Notes under the pieces: generated by a model | What the model was told of the DNA's origin: nothing | What the model saw: only the letters and a program-made list of their open reading frames with translations | Database searches by the model: none | From: an uncultured Bacilli bacterium | GTDB taxonomy: Bacteria > Bacillota_I > Bacilli_A > RFN20 > CAG-449 | Length of the DNA stretch: 64,000 nt | Reading direction: 5' to 3' | Assembly (NCBI GenBank): GCA_947588815.1 | Contig: CANQAG010000002.1 | Location: 1-64,000 of the forward strand | Program-made: the position numbers and the translations under genes | Shown: piece by piece, positions 24,669-33,763 of the stretch | Layout of the letters: each line of letters opens with the position of its first letter | Position numbering within the stretch: position 1 is the first letter of the stretch

Positions 24669-25541
24669 ATGTCTAATAAATATGTAATTATCACAGATAG
24701 TTGTTCTGATTTAACAACCGAAATTATCGAAAAATATCACTTGTACGTGATTCCGATGTCCTTTAATATTAAAGGAAAAAATTATCTAAATTACCCTGAT
24801 GAACGGGAAATAAAAACTCACGATTTCTATGAGATGATGCGTAACAAAGAAGTAGCCACCACATCACAAGTTGCACCTGGCGACTTTTTGAAAGTTTTTG
24901 AAAAATATCTTCAAGATGGTTACGATATTTTATCGTTATCATTTTCAAGTGCTCTTTCCGGAACCTATAATTCCTCTTTAGTGGCTAAAGATGTATTACA
25001 AGAACAATATCCGGAACAAAAAATTGTTTGTGTCGATTCCCTTTGCGCTTCGATGGGCGAAGGATTATTCGTGTATTATGCCGCGAAAATGCAACAAGAA
25101 GGTAAAACCCTTGAAGAAGTGGCCGCTTGGTTAGAAGAAAACAAACTTCATTTTGCCCACTGGTTTACGGTCGATGATATCGGAACCTTAAAAAGAGGCG
25201 GCCGTTTGTCGGCAACCAAAGCTTTTTTAGCGACTATTTTAAACTTCAAGCCGGTTCTTCATGTTTCAGATGAAGGTAAGTTAGTCCCGGCTTTTAAAGT
25301 CAGAGGTCGCAGAAAATCAATTATGACCATTATCGAACAAGTGAAAGCAACCATCACCAACCCTGAGGGGCAAACGATTTTTATTTCTCATGGCGATAGT
25401 TTTAACGAAGCCAAAGAAATCGGCGATGAATTGGAAAAAAGTTTAAAGGTCAAAGTTATCTACAATTCGATTGGTCCGGTAATTGGAGCACACTCCGGTC
25501 CTAACACTCTCGCCGTGTTCTTTTTAGGAAATAAACGATAA
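24669..25541 (+). CDS. DegV-family fatty-acid-binding protein
   Basis: The product (290 aa) is a two-domain DegV protein. It has TDSCSDLTTEI at residues 9-19, TTSQVAPGDFL near 75, SFSSALSGTYNSS near 100 and the C-terminal GAHSGPNTLAVFF. These line a fatty-acid pocket. In Firmicutes such proteins (FakB) present fatty acids to the kinase FakA for phospholipid synthesis. Which fatty acid this paralogue binds cannot be read. FakA is not in the window. Confidence 0.9.
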   Translation: MSNKYVIITDSCSDLTTEIIEKYHLYVIPMSFNIKGKNYLNYPDEREIKTHDFYEMMRNKEVATTSQVAPGDFLKVFEKYLQDGYDILSLSFSSALSGTYNSSLVAKDVLQEQYPEQKIVCVDSLCASMGEGLFVYYAAKMQQEGKTLEEVAAWLEENKLHFAHWFTVDDIGTLKRGGRLSATKAFLATILNFKPVLHVSDEGKLVPAFKVRGRRKSIMTIIEQVKATITNPEGQTIFISHGDSFNEAKEIGDELEKSLKVKVIYNSIGPVIGAHSGPNTLAVFFLGNKR

Positions 25542-25602
25542 TCTAGTTACTTAATATTTTTTTGAGTTATAATAACCATAGAGTCTATTTAGGAGGAATA
25601 CT

Positions 25603-27288
25603 ATGCCTGATAAAATAAAATTTTTCGCATTAGGTGGCCTTGACGAAAGCGGAAAAAATATGTTTGTCTTGGAAATAAATGGCGACATTTTTGTTCTTGA
25701 CGCCGGGTTAAAATATCCCGACAAGTACATTCCCGGTGTCGACACTATCATTCCAAAATACGATTATTTAAAAGAAAACAAACAACGTATCGTCGCTTTT
25801 TTGATAAGTCATGGGCACGATGATCAAATGGGGGCTTTGCCTTATATATATCAAGATATAAAGGCTCCGATTTATTGTTCCAAAATCACCTCTAAGATGA
25901 TCGATTTGACCACCAAAGAATTTAAGTTAAAAGGCAATAATTACGACTATCACTTTATCGAAGATGGTGACACGTTAAATATCAAAGGTCATAAAATTCT
26001 TGTAGCCGGGATGACACATTCAATTTCCGGAGCTTTTTCGTTTTGTTTTGATACCGATCATGGCTATATAGTATATACTGGTGATTTTATCGCCGATTAC
26101 GGTGCTCCCAAAAATCATCGAATGAATCTCGCTTTATTGGCGGAAGTCGCTTCTAAAGGAGTTTTGTTATTGCTCAGTGAATCAGCGGATGCCGATAAAG
26201 TCGGTCACACTTCACCCTATCATCGACTCACCCCACACATCGATTCGCTATTTACCGATTCGCCAGGGCGCATTTTTATCGCCCTTTATTCTCAAAATGT
26301 TTTTAATCAACAAGAAGTGATCGATCTTGCTAACCGCACTAACAAAAAAATTATTTTCTACAACGGCGATAACGAACTCGACCGTGTTACTGATTTGCGG
26401 GACAAAGGTTTGGAAAACATCGATACCAAGGTAGTCTATCCTTTCAATGAAATCGAACGACTTCGTAACCAAGATACTTTGGTATGCATTTCAGGATCCG
26501 GAGAAAAATTATTTGCTACTCTTTCTGAAATCGGAAATCAAGAAGACCGCGATCGCATTTTCAATATTGTCGAAAACGATACCTTCATCGTTGCTTGTCC
26601 TCCGGTACCCGGTACTGAAACTTGTGCGACACCGGCTCTTGACAGTCTCTATCGAACCGGTGCCAAAGTCATCAATTTGACGCGCAAAGACATCTTTTCA
26701 ATGCACGCTCGAGAAGAAGATCTAAAAATGTTAATATCATTATTAAGACCGAAGTATTATCTTCCTGTCAAAGGAGATTTTAAAAATTTGATGGCCAATG
26801 CCAAAATCGCCTTGAACATGAATATGCACTACAATCATTCAAATATATTCGTGTTTGATAACGGCATGATTTTAAATATCGATAATGGCATCGCCAAACC
26901 CGATTTCAAAAATCAAATTCCAGTCGGCGACATCATGGTCGATGGGATGGATGTCGGCAATCTTAAATCAAGTGTGATTACCGAGCGACAAAAAATGGCA
27001 AATGATGGTGTCATCGTCTTAGGGATTACCGTTTCATTAAAAGAAAAGAAAATCACCAATGGACCGGATGTTCAAATGCGTGGGTTTATCTTCTTGAAAG
27101 ACTCTGAAGCCATCGTTAAAGAAATCACCAATATCTTCGTCACCAATACCAGCAATTTTTTAAGCGGAGCTTCCCCCACCATCGAGGAAACTGAAAATAA
27201 AATCAGCGATAGAATATTCAAATATGTTCGTTCTCAAACCGGAAAAACACCTTTGATTATTCCACAGATTATCAATATCGATGAATAA
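25603..27288 (+). CDS. RNase J-like metallo-beta-lactamase/beta-CASP protein with degenerate metal site
   Basis: The product (561 aa) has the RNase J layout: beta-lactamase halves (about 1-195 and 345-430), a beta-CASP insert (about 196-345) and a C-terminal domain (about 450-561). RNase J processes and degrades mRNA and rRNA. The canonical HxHxDH reads HGHDDQ here (residues 70-75), so the last His is Gln. The last metal ligand, His in the VHGEYR motif of catalytic RNase J1, is Lys (PVKGDFK, residue 390). H139 and D161 are kept. This pattern fits a J2-type paralogue with weak or no activity working with a J1 elsewhere. TATAAT at 25568-25573 and AGGAGG support transcription and start. Confidence 0.85.
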   Translation: MPDKIKFFALGGLDESGKNMFVLEINGDIFVLDAGLKYPDKYIPGVDTIIPKYDYLKENKQRIVAFLISHGHDDQMGALPYIYQDIKAPIYCSKITSKMIDLTTKEFKLKGNNYDYHFIEDGDTLNIKGHKILVAGMTHSISGAFSFCFDTDHGYIVYTGDFIADYGAPKNHRMNLALLAEVASKGVLLLLSESADADKVGHTSPYHRLTPHIDSLFTDSPGRIFIALYSQNVFNQQEVIDLANRTNKKIIFYNGDNELDRVTDLRDKGLENIDTKVVYPFNEIERLRNQDTLVCISGSGEKLFATLSEIGNQEDRDRIFNIVENDTFIVACPPVPGTETCATPALDSLYRTGAKVINLTRKDIFSMHAREEDLKMLISLLRPKYYLPVKGDFKNLMANAKIALNMNMHYNHSNIFVFDNGMILNIDNGIAKPDFKNQIPVGDIMVDGMDVGNLKSSVITERQKMANDGVIVLGITVSLKEKKITNGPDVQMRGFIFLKDSEAIVKEITNIFVTNTSNFLSGASPTIEETENKISDRIFKYVRSQTGKTPLIIPQIINIDE

Positions 27289-27310
27289 AGCGACAATCGT
27301 CGCTTTTTTT
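27287..27310 (+). terminator. Terminator of the RNase J gene
   Basis: GCGAC/GTCGC hairpin with a four-base loop followed by seven T, directly at the stop codon. Confidence 0.85.
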
Positions 27311-27360
27311 ATGAGTTAAATTAAAGCTTGTCTGTATCTTATTTAAATAACCATATAAAT

Positions 27361-27388
27361 GAGGTTCTATTTTACTTAACCTCTTTTT
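27361..27388 (+). terminator. Second hairpin with T run
   Basis: GAGGTT and AACCTC arms followed by TTTTT, about 190 bases before the next lipoprotein gene. It may be a backup terminator. Confidence 0.5.
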
Positions 27389-27575
27389 CCCTTAAAAGAA
27401 GCAGATTGATGCAACAATCAATTTTTTTATGAAATCTCTTTTATTAACATTAAATTTTTTTAATTATAAATATTTTTGTTGAATATTATAAATAAAAGAG
27501 GTAGAATCTTGTACAAATTTACAATTTATTAACAATTGTAATTTCTATATCTATGTAGGATAAAAGGAGGAATTA

Positions 27576-28763
27576 ATGAAAAAAAGTTTTGGTATTATTT
27601 TACTCTCTACTATTTTCTTAATAAGTTGTCAACAGGCAACAAGTGAAGAAACCAGTGGAGTTTCCTCAAATAATTCAATTTCAAGCAGTGAAATTTCCGA
27701 AGATTTAAATTCATCTAATACATTCGAATTTGAATTTGATGTACACTATAAATCAACTACTTGGAATGAACAACTCTTAAAAGCGATTGCCTATTTCACA
27801 GGTGATGAAAATAGTGATCTAGTTCCGTCGGTGAATGCAGATAGCTATGAATATTACTTTACAGTTGACGAATATTCCGACGTGGAAATTCTTGTCATCA
27901 ATTGTAATAATATTAATCCTGATACAATCGTAGATACTTATGAAGAAAGTTTAATAGAAAACGGCTTTCAACTAGGAGAACAACCCTATGGATTTATGGA
28001 ACTCAATGTTACAGATGATTTAATGGTTCAATATGCCCTTGGAGAAACGAATCTACTCCATCCTTATCCATATTTAGAACTGATTGTCTACACATACGCG
28101 ACGAGAATGGTAGAATGGCCTAAAAATGCTATCTCTCTCATTACCGCGGAAGAAGTTCCAGAAGTTAAAGCAAAATCATATGAAGCCTTAGTAGATTTTG
28201 ATATTTATTATAGACCTAGATTAGATATTATTTGTTATAATACGGACTTTCGTTTTGTAAGTGAATATGAAGCAATTTTAGAAGACGCAGGTTATACCAT
28301 TGAAAAAAGTATCAATTTATCAACCGCGGTAACTGAAAAAGGGACAAGAATCATGTATTCCTTTGATACTTATAGTCATTCACTTACTCTATATGTCTCT
28401 AATGATTGGCCTTATGCGGATATCATGGCACTGCTAGGATTTGATCTTCCAAGATTAGATGTAAGTGGCGCAGAATTCTCTTTCCAATATTATACCTATG
28501 ATGATGGTTCAGAATCCTTAGCGTTATATTATGAGCCTGTTACCAAATCCTCTCTTGCGACTTATGGTTCATTACTTGAAGCTATTGAATTTAGTCAATA
28601 TGGTCAAGAAGCGACAGAAGTTTATAATGAAGGAACTTTAGAGCAACTTACAATCACTTCAAGAGATTATCTCATGAATGAAGGGGACGAAGAAAATGAA
28701 CATTGGATTCAACTCTTATATTGTGAAGAACAAAGTTCACTAGCAATTGTAATTTATTGGTAA
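27576..28763 (+). CDS. Lipoprotein with three WP/LLG-type modules
   Basis: A 395 aa predicted lipoprotein with signal peptide MKKSFGIILLSTIFLISC (Cys at 18), a Ser-rich linker to about 50, then three related modules of about 100 residues. Each begins with a helix (W-P or WNEQ, then a hydrophobic LL/AIAYFTG-type helix), followed by VP, a strand, and a Y-E-x-x-L-x-x-x-G-F/Y helix such as YEESLIENGFQLG or YEAILEDAGYTIE. The third module is more divergent. First of three consecutive plus-strand lipoprotein genes. AAGGAGG precedes the ATG. Function unknown. Confidence 0.7.
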   Translation: MKKSFGIILLSTIFLISCQQATSEETSGVSSNNSISSSEISEDLNSSNTFEFEFDVHYKSTTWNEQLLKAIAYFTGDENSDLVPSVNADSYEYYFTVDEYSDVEILVINCNNINPDTIVDTYEESLIENGFQLGEQPYGFMELNVTDDLMVQYALGETNLLHPYPYLELIVYTYATRMVEWPKNAISLITAEEVPEVKAKSYEALVDFDIYYRPRLDIICYNTDFRFVSEYEAILEDAGYTIEKSINLSTAVTEKGTRIMYSFDTYSHSLTLYVSNDWPYADIMALLGFDLPRLDVSGAEFSFQYYTYDDGSESLALYYEPVTKSSLATYGSLLEAIEFSQYGQEATEVYNEGTLEQLTITSRDYLMNEGDEENEHWIQLLYCEEQSSLAIVIYW

Positions 28764-28790
28764 TAAAAATATATGAAAGGAAAATAATTT

Positions 28791-31700
28791 ATGAAAAAAC
28801 GTCAAATATTTGTATTATCCGCGACAATTTTAGCCTTAGTCGCGTGTAATAATCCTGTACCAGAATCAACGACATCTAATGATTCTAGTACCCCTCTTAC
28901 TTCTGAAACCTCATCGAATAGTGAAGGTAATTCAAGTAATGGAGAAACATCAAGTTCTTCTAGTACAAGTATGACCCAAAATCAAGCATTAGCCTTATTT
29001 AATAGTGCATTACAAAAGAATTATAGTAATGTTACATTAGATAATACAATGTATGAAAGTGATTGGACCGATGAATATAATACTGTTCTAACATCTGAAA
29101 CCGAATTCATGAATGATGGCTATTTGTTACATTACAGTAACACCTTGGCTGAAGAAGGTTATCCAGCCGAAGATTGTTATTCTTTATATTATATTGATGA
29201 TCAAGATAGAAGCTATTTATATTTTGAAAGCGATTATTCTCATGCTTGTGCCGAATGGCAAGGTGGATATTTACAACAAGGATTGGGCAATGCAGATTTA
29301 TCCGTTTGGATTGCACATGTATATCTTCCCCACATTTTAAAGAAACTTTCTGCAGATGTAGTAAGATATGATGCTGCTACCGGTTACTACATGGTAACTG
29401 ATCAAACTGTAATCGACGCATTAAATGCTGATGGATTTGGCTTAGTTTCCTTTGATTTTGCTACTGTTGCATTAAGTATTGGTAGCAATGGTTACTTTAA
29501 CCAAATCATTGCTTTAGCGGATGGTAGTACATTAGATAATCCTGAACTCTACGTCAATGTTTCCTTGTCTAATTTTGGTACAACTGTATTTCCATCAAAT
29601 TACACAATCGAAAAACCATTTGCACCGGAAAATGTCAAAAGATACTATCAAATGATGGGCTGGGAACACGATTATGAAGATGCTTATTATAGTGAGGCAA
29701 CAGTATCTTTAAAAGCAGAACAAGATAAAGATTATACTACTGGAGCACCAGATGATTATGATGCTATCATGAACGTAGATGATGTAATTGATTTACAATA
29801 CGCCTTGACCCCTACCTCGTTTGAACCATGGCAAATCGAACATGATGCCGAAGTAGAATGGCATTGGACAAATGGAATGTTTAATAAAGTAAATGATAGT
29901 CTTTCCAATGGCAAATTTAGAGCCGTTAACGCTAATGGCGGAGATGGTGAAATTTGGGTCACATTTACCGGAGCTTATGGCGAACAAACATCCAATAAAA
30001 TTAAGATTAAAGTGAATGCCTTACCTGATCAAGATAAAACCGGAGCAATCTATGACTTTAATTGGACTAATATACAATTAAATTCCGAAGGTGGAAAAGA
30101 TAAAGAATTTAAGGAAATTACCGCTATTAATGAAGCGCCAAATTCTAAAGCTTTATACACCATTACTGCCGGTATGAATGTTAGTTTAATCGATGGAAAC
30201 AATGGTCAATTAGCAAATTACTTTGAATCCGGTAGACAATACTTAACATTTAGTCCAACCGCAAACGATGCCTTAAATCATGATCGAAAAGATGATTTAA
30301 TCTTCGATTTCGGTGAACAACAAGTCTCTAAGATTTCCTTCAAATATGGTTTCTTCTATGAAAATCATGCTACGAACAAAGATAAAATTAATCATGTATA
30401 CATTGAAACGAAAGATGATGATCAATGGTACAAAGAAGTTCCAGTGGAAGGTAGCGGAACAAAGACCGAGCCAATCTCACCAGACGAAGCAAAATGGTAT
30501 GTCGATATAGCTGACGAGATTAAAGCAAATATTTCTACAAGCTTCATGAAGACATATGAAGCCACATTTGAACCAACATCTCATGTTAGAATTGATATTC
30601 CTTTAGCAAATACTGTTGGAACACCATTACAAATTTGTATTGATTCTGTGTGTTTCTTTGCGGATGAAAATTGTCATAACTATGTTGCCCCGGAAGATCA
30701 ACCTGTAACAGGCATAAATCTTACTCCCGAAACAGCAACTGTATTTGTCGGTAAACAACAAACGATCAATGCTCAAGTCTTACCTCAAGGTGCGGATAGT
30801 ACATTAACATGGCATGTTGAAGAAGAAAAAGTCGACATCGTTGCAGTTGAAAACGGAAAAGTCACAGGAAAAGCTCCTGGTGTTGCTAAAATATGGGCTA
30901 CATCTGATAAAGGAGAAAATGGTCAAACCATCACCTCTAATCAAGTCACAATCACCGTTGAAAATGAACCTGATTTTACTGAATATGTCGGTAAAAAATA
31001 TAATGATTCACAAGTAGATGTTACCCTTACATTTGTGAATAGTAATACTATTGCATTAGATGGTATTCAGTCTGAAAAAATTACAGCAACCATCGAAAGT
31101 GTTGTAAAAAAGAATAATGAACCTTATTACACAATGAAAATTGCTGATGATGGAGGAACATTCCATTTAACAGTATCTAGCTCTAGTGCATTTATCACCG
31201 AATATCCGGGTTCATTGAAAACATCATATTCCTTTTCGGTAATTGGCGAGGTTAAATCTGCTTATTTAACTATGAGTGGAAATAGAGTAAATGAAAATCA
31301 AACATATGAGGTTTTCGCTAATGACAGTTCTAAATATCTTACAGTTAATCCGGACAATTCATCAGCTCCTTTTACAGTAGATGTACAATCTAGCGATTCC
31401 TCTGTAAATGTAAGTTATGAATCCAGTAACAAAACAATAACTGTTCAATTTACTCAAGCAAATGAAGAAGTGACGCTTACTGTTACTTTAACAGATGAAT
31501 ATAATAATGTAACCACGATGACAGTTAAGTTCAAAGTAAAAGAAAAAGTATACCCAACGTCTGAGGATGATTTTGAAATTACAACCGATAAAGATGTAGG
31601 AGAAATCAAAACCGGAAATACCGTTCAATTCTCTATCAATTGGTTAAATGAAAAAATTAATCAGAACAAAGATGAAGTTACATGGTCTGTTCAAAATGAA

Positions 31701-32156
31701 ACTGAAGGTGGAGATCCCCTTGCTACTATTAACTCAAAAACCGGTAAATTCGAAGCTATCGGCGAAGGAAATGTTATTGTCACTTGTACAGTTAAGGGTG
31801 AAGGAAGTACTACCATTTCTAAAACTATGACAATTACCATTCAAAAGAACGACGTTGAAAACGCTACACCAGGAGACATTTGGGGAATTTATACTGCAAC
31901 GGATGATTTTGATTACCATATTACTTTGAATATAGATGAAAATGGAGCAACGCTGACAATTGATGGTGGTACATCATATCATTTTACGTTCAGTAAAAAA
32001 GAGGGAAGTGACTATTTATTTACACTTGATGATTACCCAACGGGAATTTTGTATGTTAATGAGGGATCAATGTCGTTTAACGAAGAAGGAGCTTCATATA
32101 TTGATGAAATTGAAGGTACATACTTCTTATACGACAGTTCAATATTTTTTGATTAA
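28791..32156 (+). CDS. Large surface lipoprotein with BIG2/Ig-like domains
   Basis: The product (1121 aa) begins with a lipoprotein signal (MKKRQIFVLSATILALVAC, Cys at 19) and a Ser/Thr linker to about 65. An N-terminal mixed domain (about 65-300) follows, then an Ig-like domain (about 315-405), a jelly-roll-like region (about 420-635), a clear BIG2 domain (VTGINLTPETATVFVG to VTITV, about 638-725), more beta domains (about 735-920), a second BIG2-like domain (about 925-1022) and a C-terminal lipocalin-like 95-residue domain. BIG2 domains occur in adhesins and wall-attached enzymes. No catalytic motif was seen, so an adhesion or binding role is inferred. Second of three lipoprotein genes. AAAGGAA precedes the start. 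Confidence 0.75.
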   Translation: MKKRQIFVLSATILALVACNNPVPESTTSNDSSTPLTSETSSNSEGNSSNGETSSSSSTSMTQNQALALFNSALQKNYSNVTLDNTMYESDWTDEYNTVLTSETEFMNDGYLLHYSNTLAEEGYPAEDCYSLYYIDDQDRSYLYFESDYSHACAEWQGGYLQQGLGNADLSVWIAHVYLPHILKKLSADVVRYDAATGYYMVTDQTVIDALNADGFGLVSFDFATVALSIGSNGYFNQIIALADGSTLDNPELYVNVSLSNFGTTVFPSNYTIEKPFAPENVKRYYQMMGWEHDYEDAYYSEATVSLKAEQDKDYTTGAPDDYDAIMNVDDVIDLQYALTPTSFEPWQIEHDAEVEWHWTNGMFNKVNDSLSNGKFRAVNANGGDGEIWVTFTGAYGEQTSNKIKIKVNALPDQDKTGAIYDFNWTNIQLNSEGGKDKEFKEITAINEAPNSKALYTITAGMNVSLIDGNNGQLANYFESGRQYLTFSPTANDALNHDRKDDLIFDFGEQQVSKISFKYGFFYENHATNKDKINHVYIETKDDDQWYKEVPVEGSGTKTEPISPDEAKWYVDIADEIKANISTSFMKTYEATFEPTSHVRIDIPLANTVGTPLQICIDSVCFFADENCHNYVAPEDQPVTGINLTPETATVFVGKQQTINAQVLPQGADSTLTWHVEEEKVDIVAVENGKVTGKAPGVAKIWATSDKGENGQTITSNQVTITVENEPDFTEYVGKKYNDSQVDVTLTFVNSNTIALDGIQSEKITATIESVVKKNNEPYYTMKIADDGGTFHLTVSSSSAFITEYPGSLKTSYSFSVIGEVKSAYLTMSGNRVNENQTYEVFANDSSKYLTVNPDNSSAPFTVDVQSSDSSVNVSYESSNKTITVQFTQANEEVTLTVTLTDEYNNVTTMTVKFKVKEKVYPTSEDDFEITTDKDVGEIKTGNTVQFSINWLNEKINQNKDEVTWSVQNETEGGDPLATINSKTGKFEAIGEGNVIVTCTVKGEGSTTISKTMTITIQKNDVENATPGDIWGIYTATDDFDYHITLNIDENGATLTIDGGTSYHFTFSKKEGSDYLFTLDDYPTGILYVNEGSMSFNEEGASYIDEIEGTYFLYDSSIFFD

Positions 32157-32180
32157 TAATTAAGGAATAAAAATCAATTT

Positions 32181-33047
32181 ATGAAACGCATTATAGGTAT
32201 TGGTCTATTAATAACAACTCTATTTCTAGGGATGGGATGCAATCACACTATAGGGGATTCAACCGCGGTTGAATCTTCTAGTGATGCTCCCACTTCAGAA
32301 GTTATTAGTGAACCCTCTTTTCCGGACAGTAAATGGGGCACAGAGTATAATGAAACTATCATGGGCAATTTGGGCACAGATATTCCTTATATTTCCGTTC
32401 CGAATTATGAGGTTGTAGAAAGTGAAGATGATTTCGGCGATCCTCTTATCATCATTTATTTATACTTTGAAGAAAGTGAATTAGCTTCCAAACTAGAGGA
32501 ATATGCTCTTATTTGTCAAAATGAAGGATATGTTGTATCTCTAGAACAATCGGGATATGTAGATCCTAATAATGGAGATAGCTATACATACGATGTCTAT
32601 TTTGCAGATAAAGAAATCGATGATAAACTTGGCATAGAATTACAATTTCTTGAAGGACAAACCAAAGGTAAAGAATGTTTAGGTATCTTTGCATATAACT
32701 ATGTTGTAGATGATCCATATGCATGGCCTACAAATTTAGTCACTTCCTTGTTAGGTCATGATGTTCCTCATCTAGAGGATGAAGGTAACTATACCTACAA
32801 TGTTCACATCAATTCCGATGGCGCAGGTGGTAAATACATCGATATGATCATTCAAGGAGTTGCGACGACCGCGGAGGAAGATTATATAACCATTCTTGAA
32901 GCAGCAGGATATCATGTTGAAAAAGATTTATATGATCCTGAAACATATGAATATATGGGAAATATGGCTTATGATAAAGATATGAGTCATGTCATTCAAT
33001 TTGGTTTATCTCAATATGGACTCGAAATTTATATTTGGTTAATATAA
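32181..33047 (+). CDS. Lipoprotein with two WP/LLG-type modules
   Basis: This 288 aa lipoprotein has signal MKRIIGIGLLITTLFLGMGC (Cys at 20, relaxed lipobox) and a short linker. The first module (about 48-165) opens WGTEYNETIMGNLGTDIPYI and contains LEEYALICQNEGYVV. The second (about 170-288) opens YAWPTNLVTSLLGHDVPHL and contains YITILEAAGYHVEKD. The modules match those of the 27.6 kb lipoprotein and the tail of the 11.2 kb lipoprotein. Last of the three-gene lipoprotein run, ended by a strong hairpin. Confidence 0.7.
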   Translation: MKRIIGIGLLITTLFLGMGCNHTIGDSTAVESSSDAPTSEVISEPSFPDSKWGTEYNETIMGNLGTDIPYISVPNYEVVESEDDFGDPLIIIYLYFEESELASKLEEYALICQNEGYVVSLEQSGYVDPNNGDSYTYDVYFADKEIDDKLGIELQFLEGQTKGKECLGIFAYNYVVDDPYAWPTNLVTSLLGHDVPHLEDEGNYTYNVHINSDGAGGKYIDMIIQGVATTAEEDYITILEAAGYHVEKDLYDPETYEYMGNMAYDKDMSHVIQFGLSQYGLEIYIWLI

Positions 33048-33069
33048 TCATTAAAATTTAGCATTTATG

Positions 33070-33105
33070 AAAAGTAGAAATAAGCAATTTATTTCTACTT
33101 TTTTT
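33070..33105. terminator. Terminator between convergent lipoprotein operons
   Basis: AAGTAGAAATAA and TTATTTCTACTT arms (12 bp) around a short loop, followed by T on the plus strand and preceded by A, so it may act in both directions. Confidence 0.85.
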
Positions 33106-33185
33106 GTGGAATTTTCTATTTAGCAAATAAAACACTTATAAAATCTTATTTATGAAACAATTTAGTCTTATATGACATTTATAAA

Positions 33186-33212
33186 AACAGCATGAATAAT
33201 CATGCTGCTTTT
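33186..33212 (-). terminator. Terminator overlapping the last codons of the MoxR operon
   Basis: On the minus strand CAGCATGA and TCATGCTG (33207-33200 and 33195-33188) form a stem followed by TTTTTA. The 5' arm includes the stop codon of the lipoprotein gene. Confidence 0.75.
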
Positions 33213-33763
33213 TCTAATTCAATTGGAGTTCCTTCAAGATAGAGATAAGTTTCATTTATGATGGTCGCATTAGGATCATCAAGTACTTCGAGAGAATAAT
33301 TACCATAATTATCCCAAAATTCAATGATACACTCTTCATCGTCAGTTGCGACAAACGTAAAATAACCATTGCTTTCAGTATGATTATAATTTATCGCAGG
33401 ATTTGCACTTGCTTTACGAATTAAAGATAAAGAAACATTATCTTCATATACATTTGTTAAAGTAATGGCATCATCTGCTATTGCTAAAGTAAAATCACTC
33501 GAAGCAATATCATAACCATTATATGTTCCTAAAATAGATTGCCACTTAGCATCCCCTTTAATTTCATCCTCTGTTTTTTCACTGGATGTTGGAGTTTCTG
33601 AAACACTTGAAGAATCAAATGGATTAAATTCTAAACTGTTCTTTGAATCAATTAATTCTCCTTGTATGCTTTGTGATGAACTTTCAACACTTGCAATTTG
33701 TGTTTCTTGACATGAGATTAATAATAGACCTAATAGACTAAATAAGATGATGCGTTTTTTCAT
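33200..33763 (-). CDS. Small lipoprotein at the end of the MoxR/vWA operon
   Basis: A 187 aa lipoprotein with signal MKKRIILFSLLGLLLISC (Cys at 18), a Ser/Glu linker (about 20-70) and one C-terminal beta domain. This opens AKWQSILGTYNGYDI and resembles the final domain of the 1121-residue lipoprotein (IWGIYTATDDFDY). The W-Q-x-I opening also recalls the EWQEIF domains of the 7.8 kb lipoprotein. Its start overlaps the vWA gene end by four bases, so it is translated from the MoxR operon mRNA. Function unknown. Confidence 0.65.
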   Translation of the reverse strand: MKKRIILFSLLGLLLISCQETQIASVESSSQSIQGELIDSKNSLEFNPFDSSSVSETPTSSEKTEDEIKGDAKWQSILGTYNGYDIASSDFTLAIADDAITLTNVYEDNVSLSLIRKASANPAINYNHTESNGYFTFVATDDEECIIEFWDNYGNYSLEVLDDPNATIINETYLYLEGTPIELEKAA

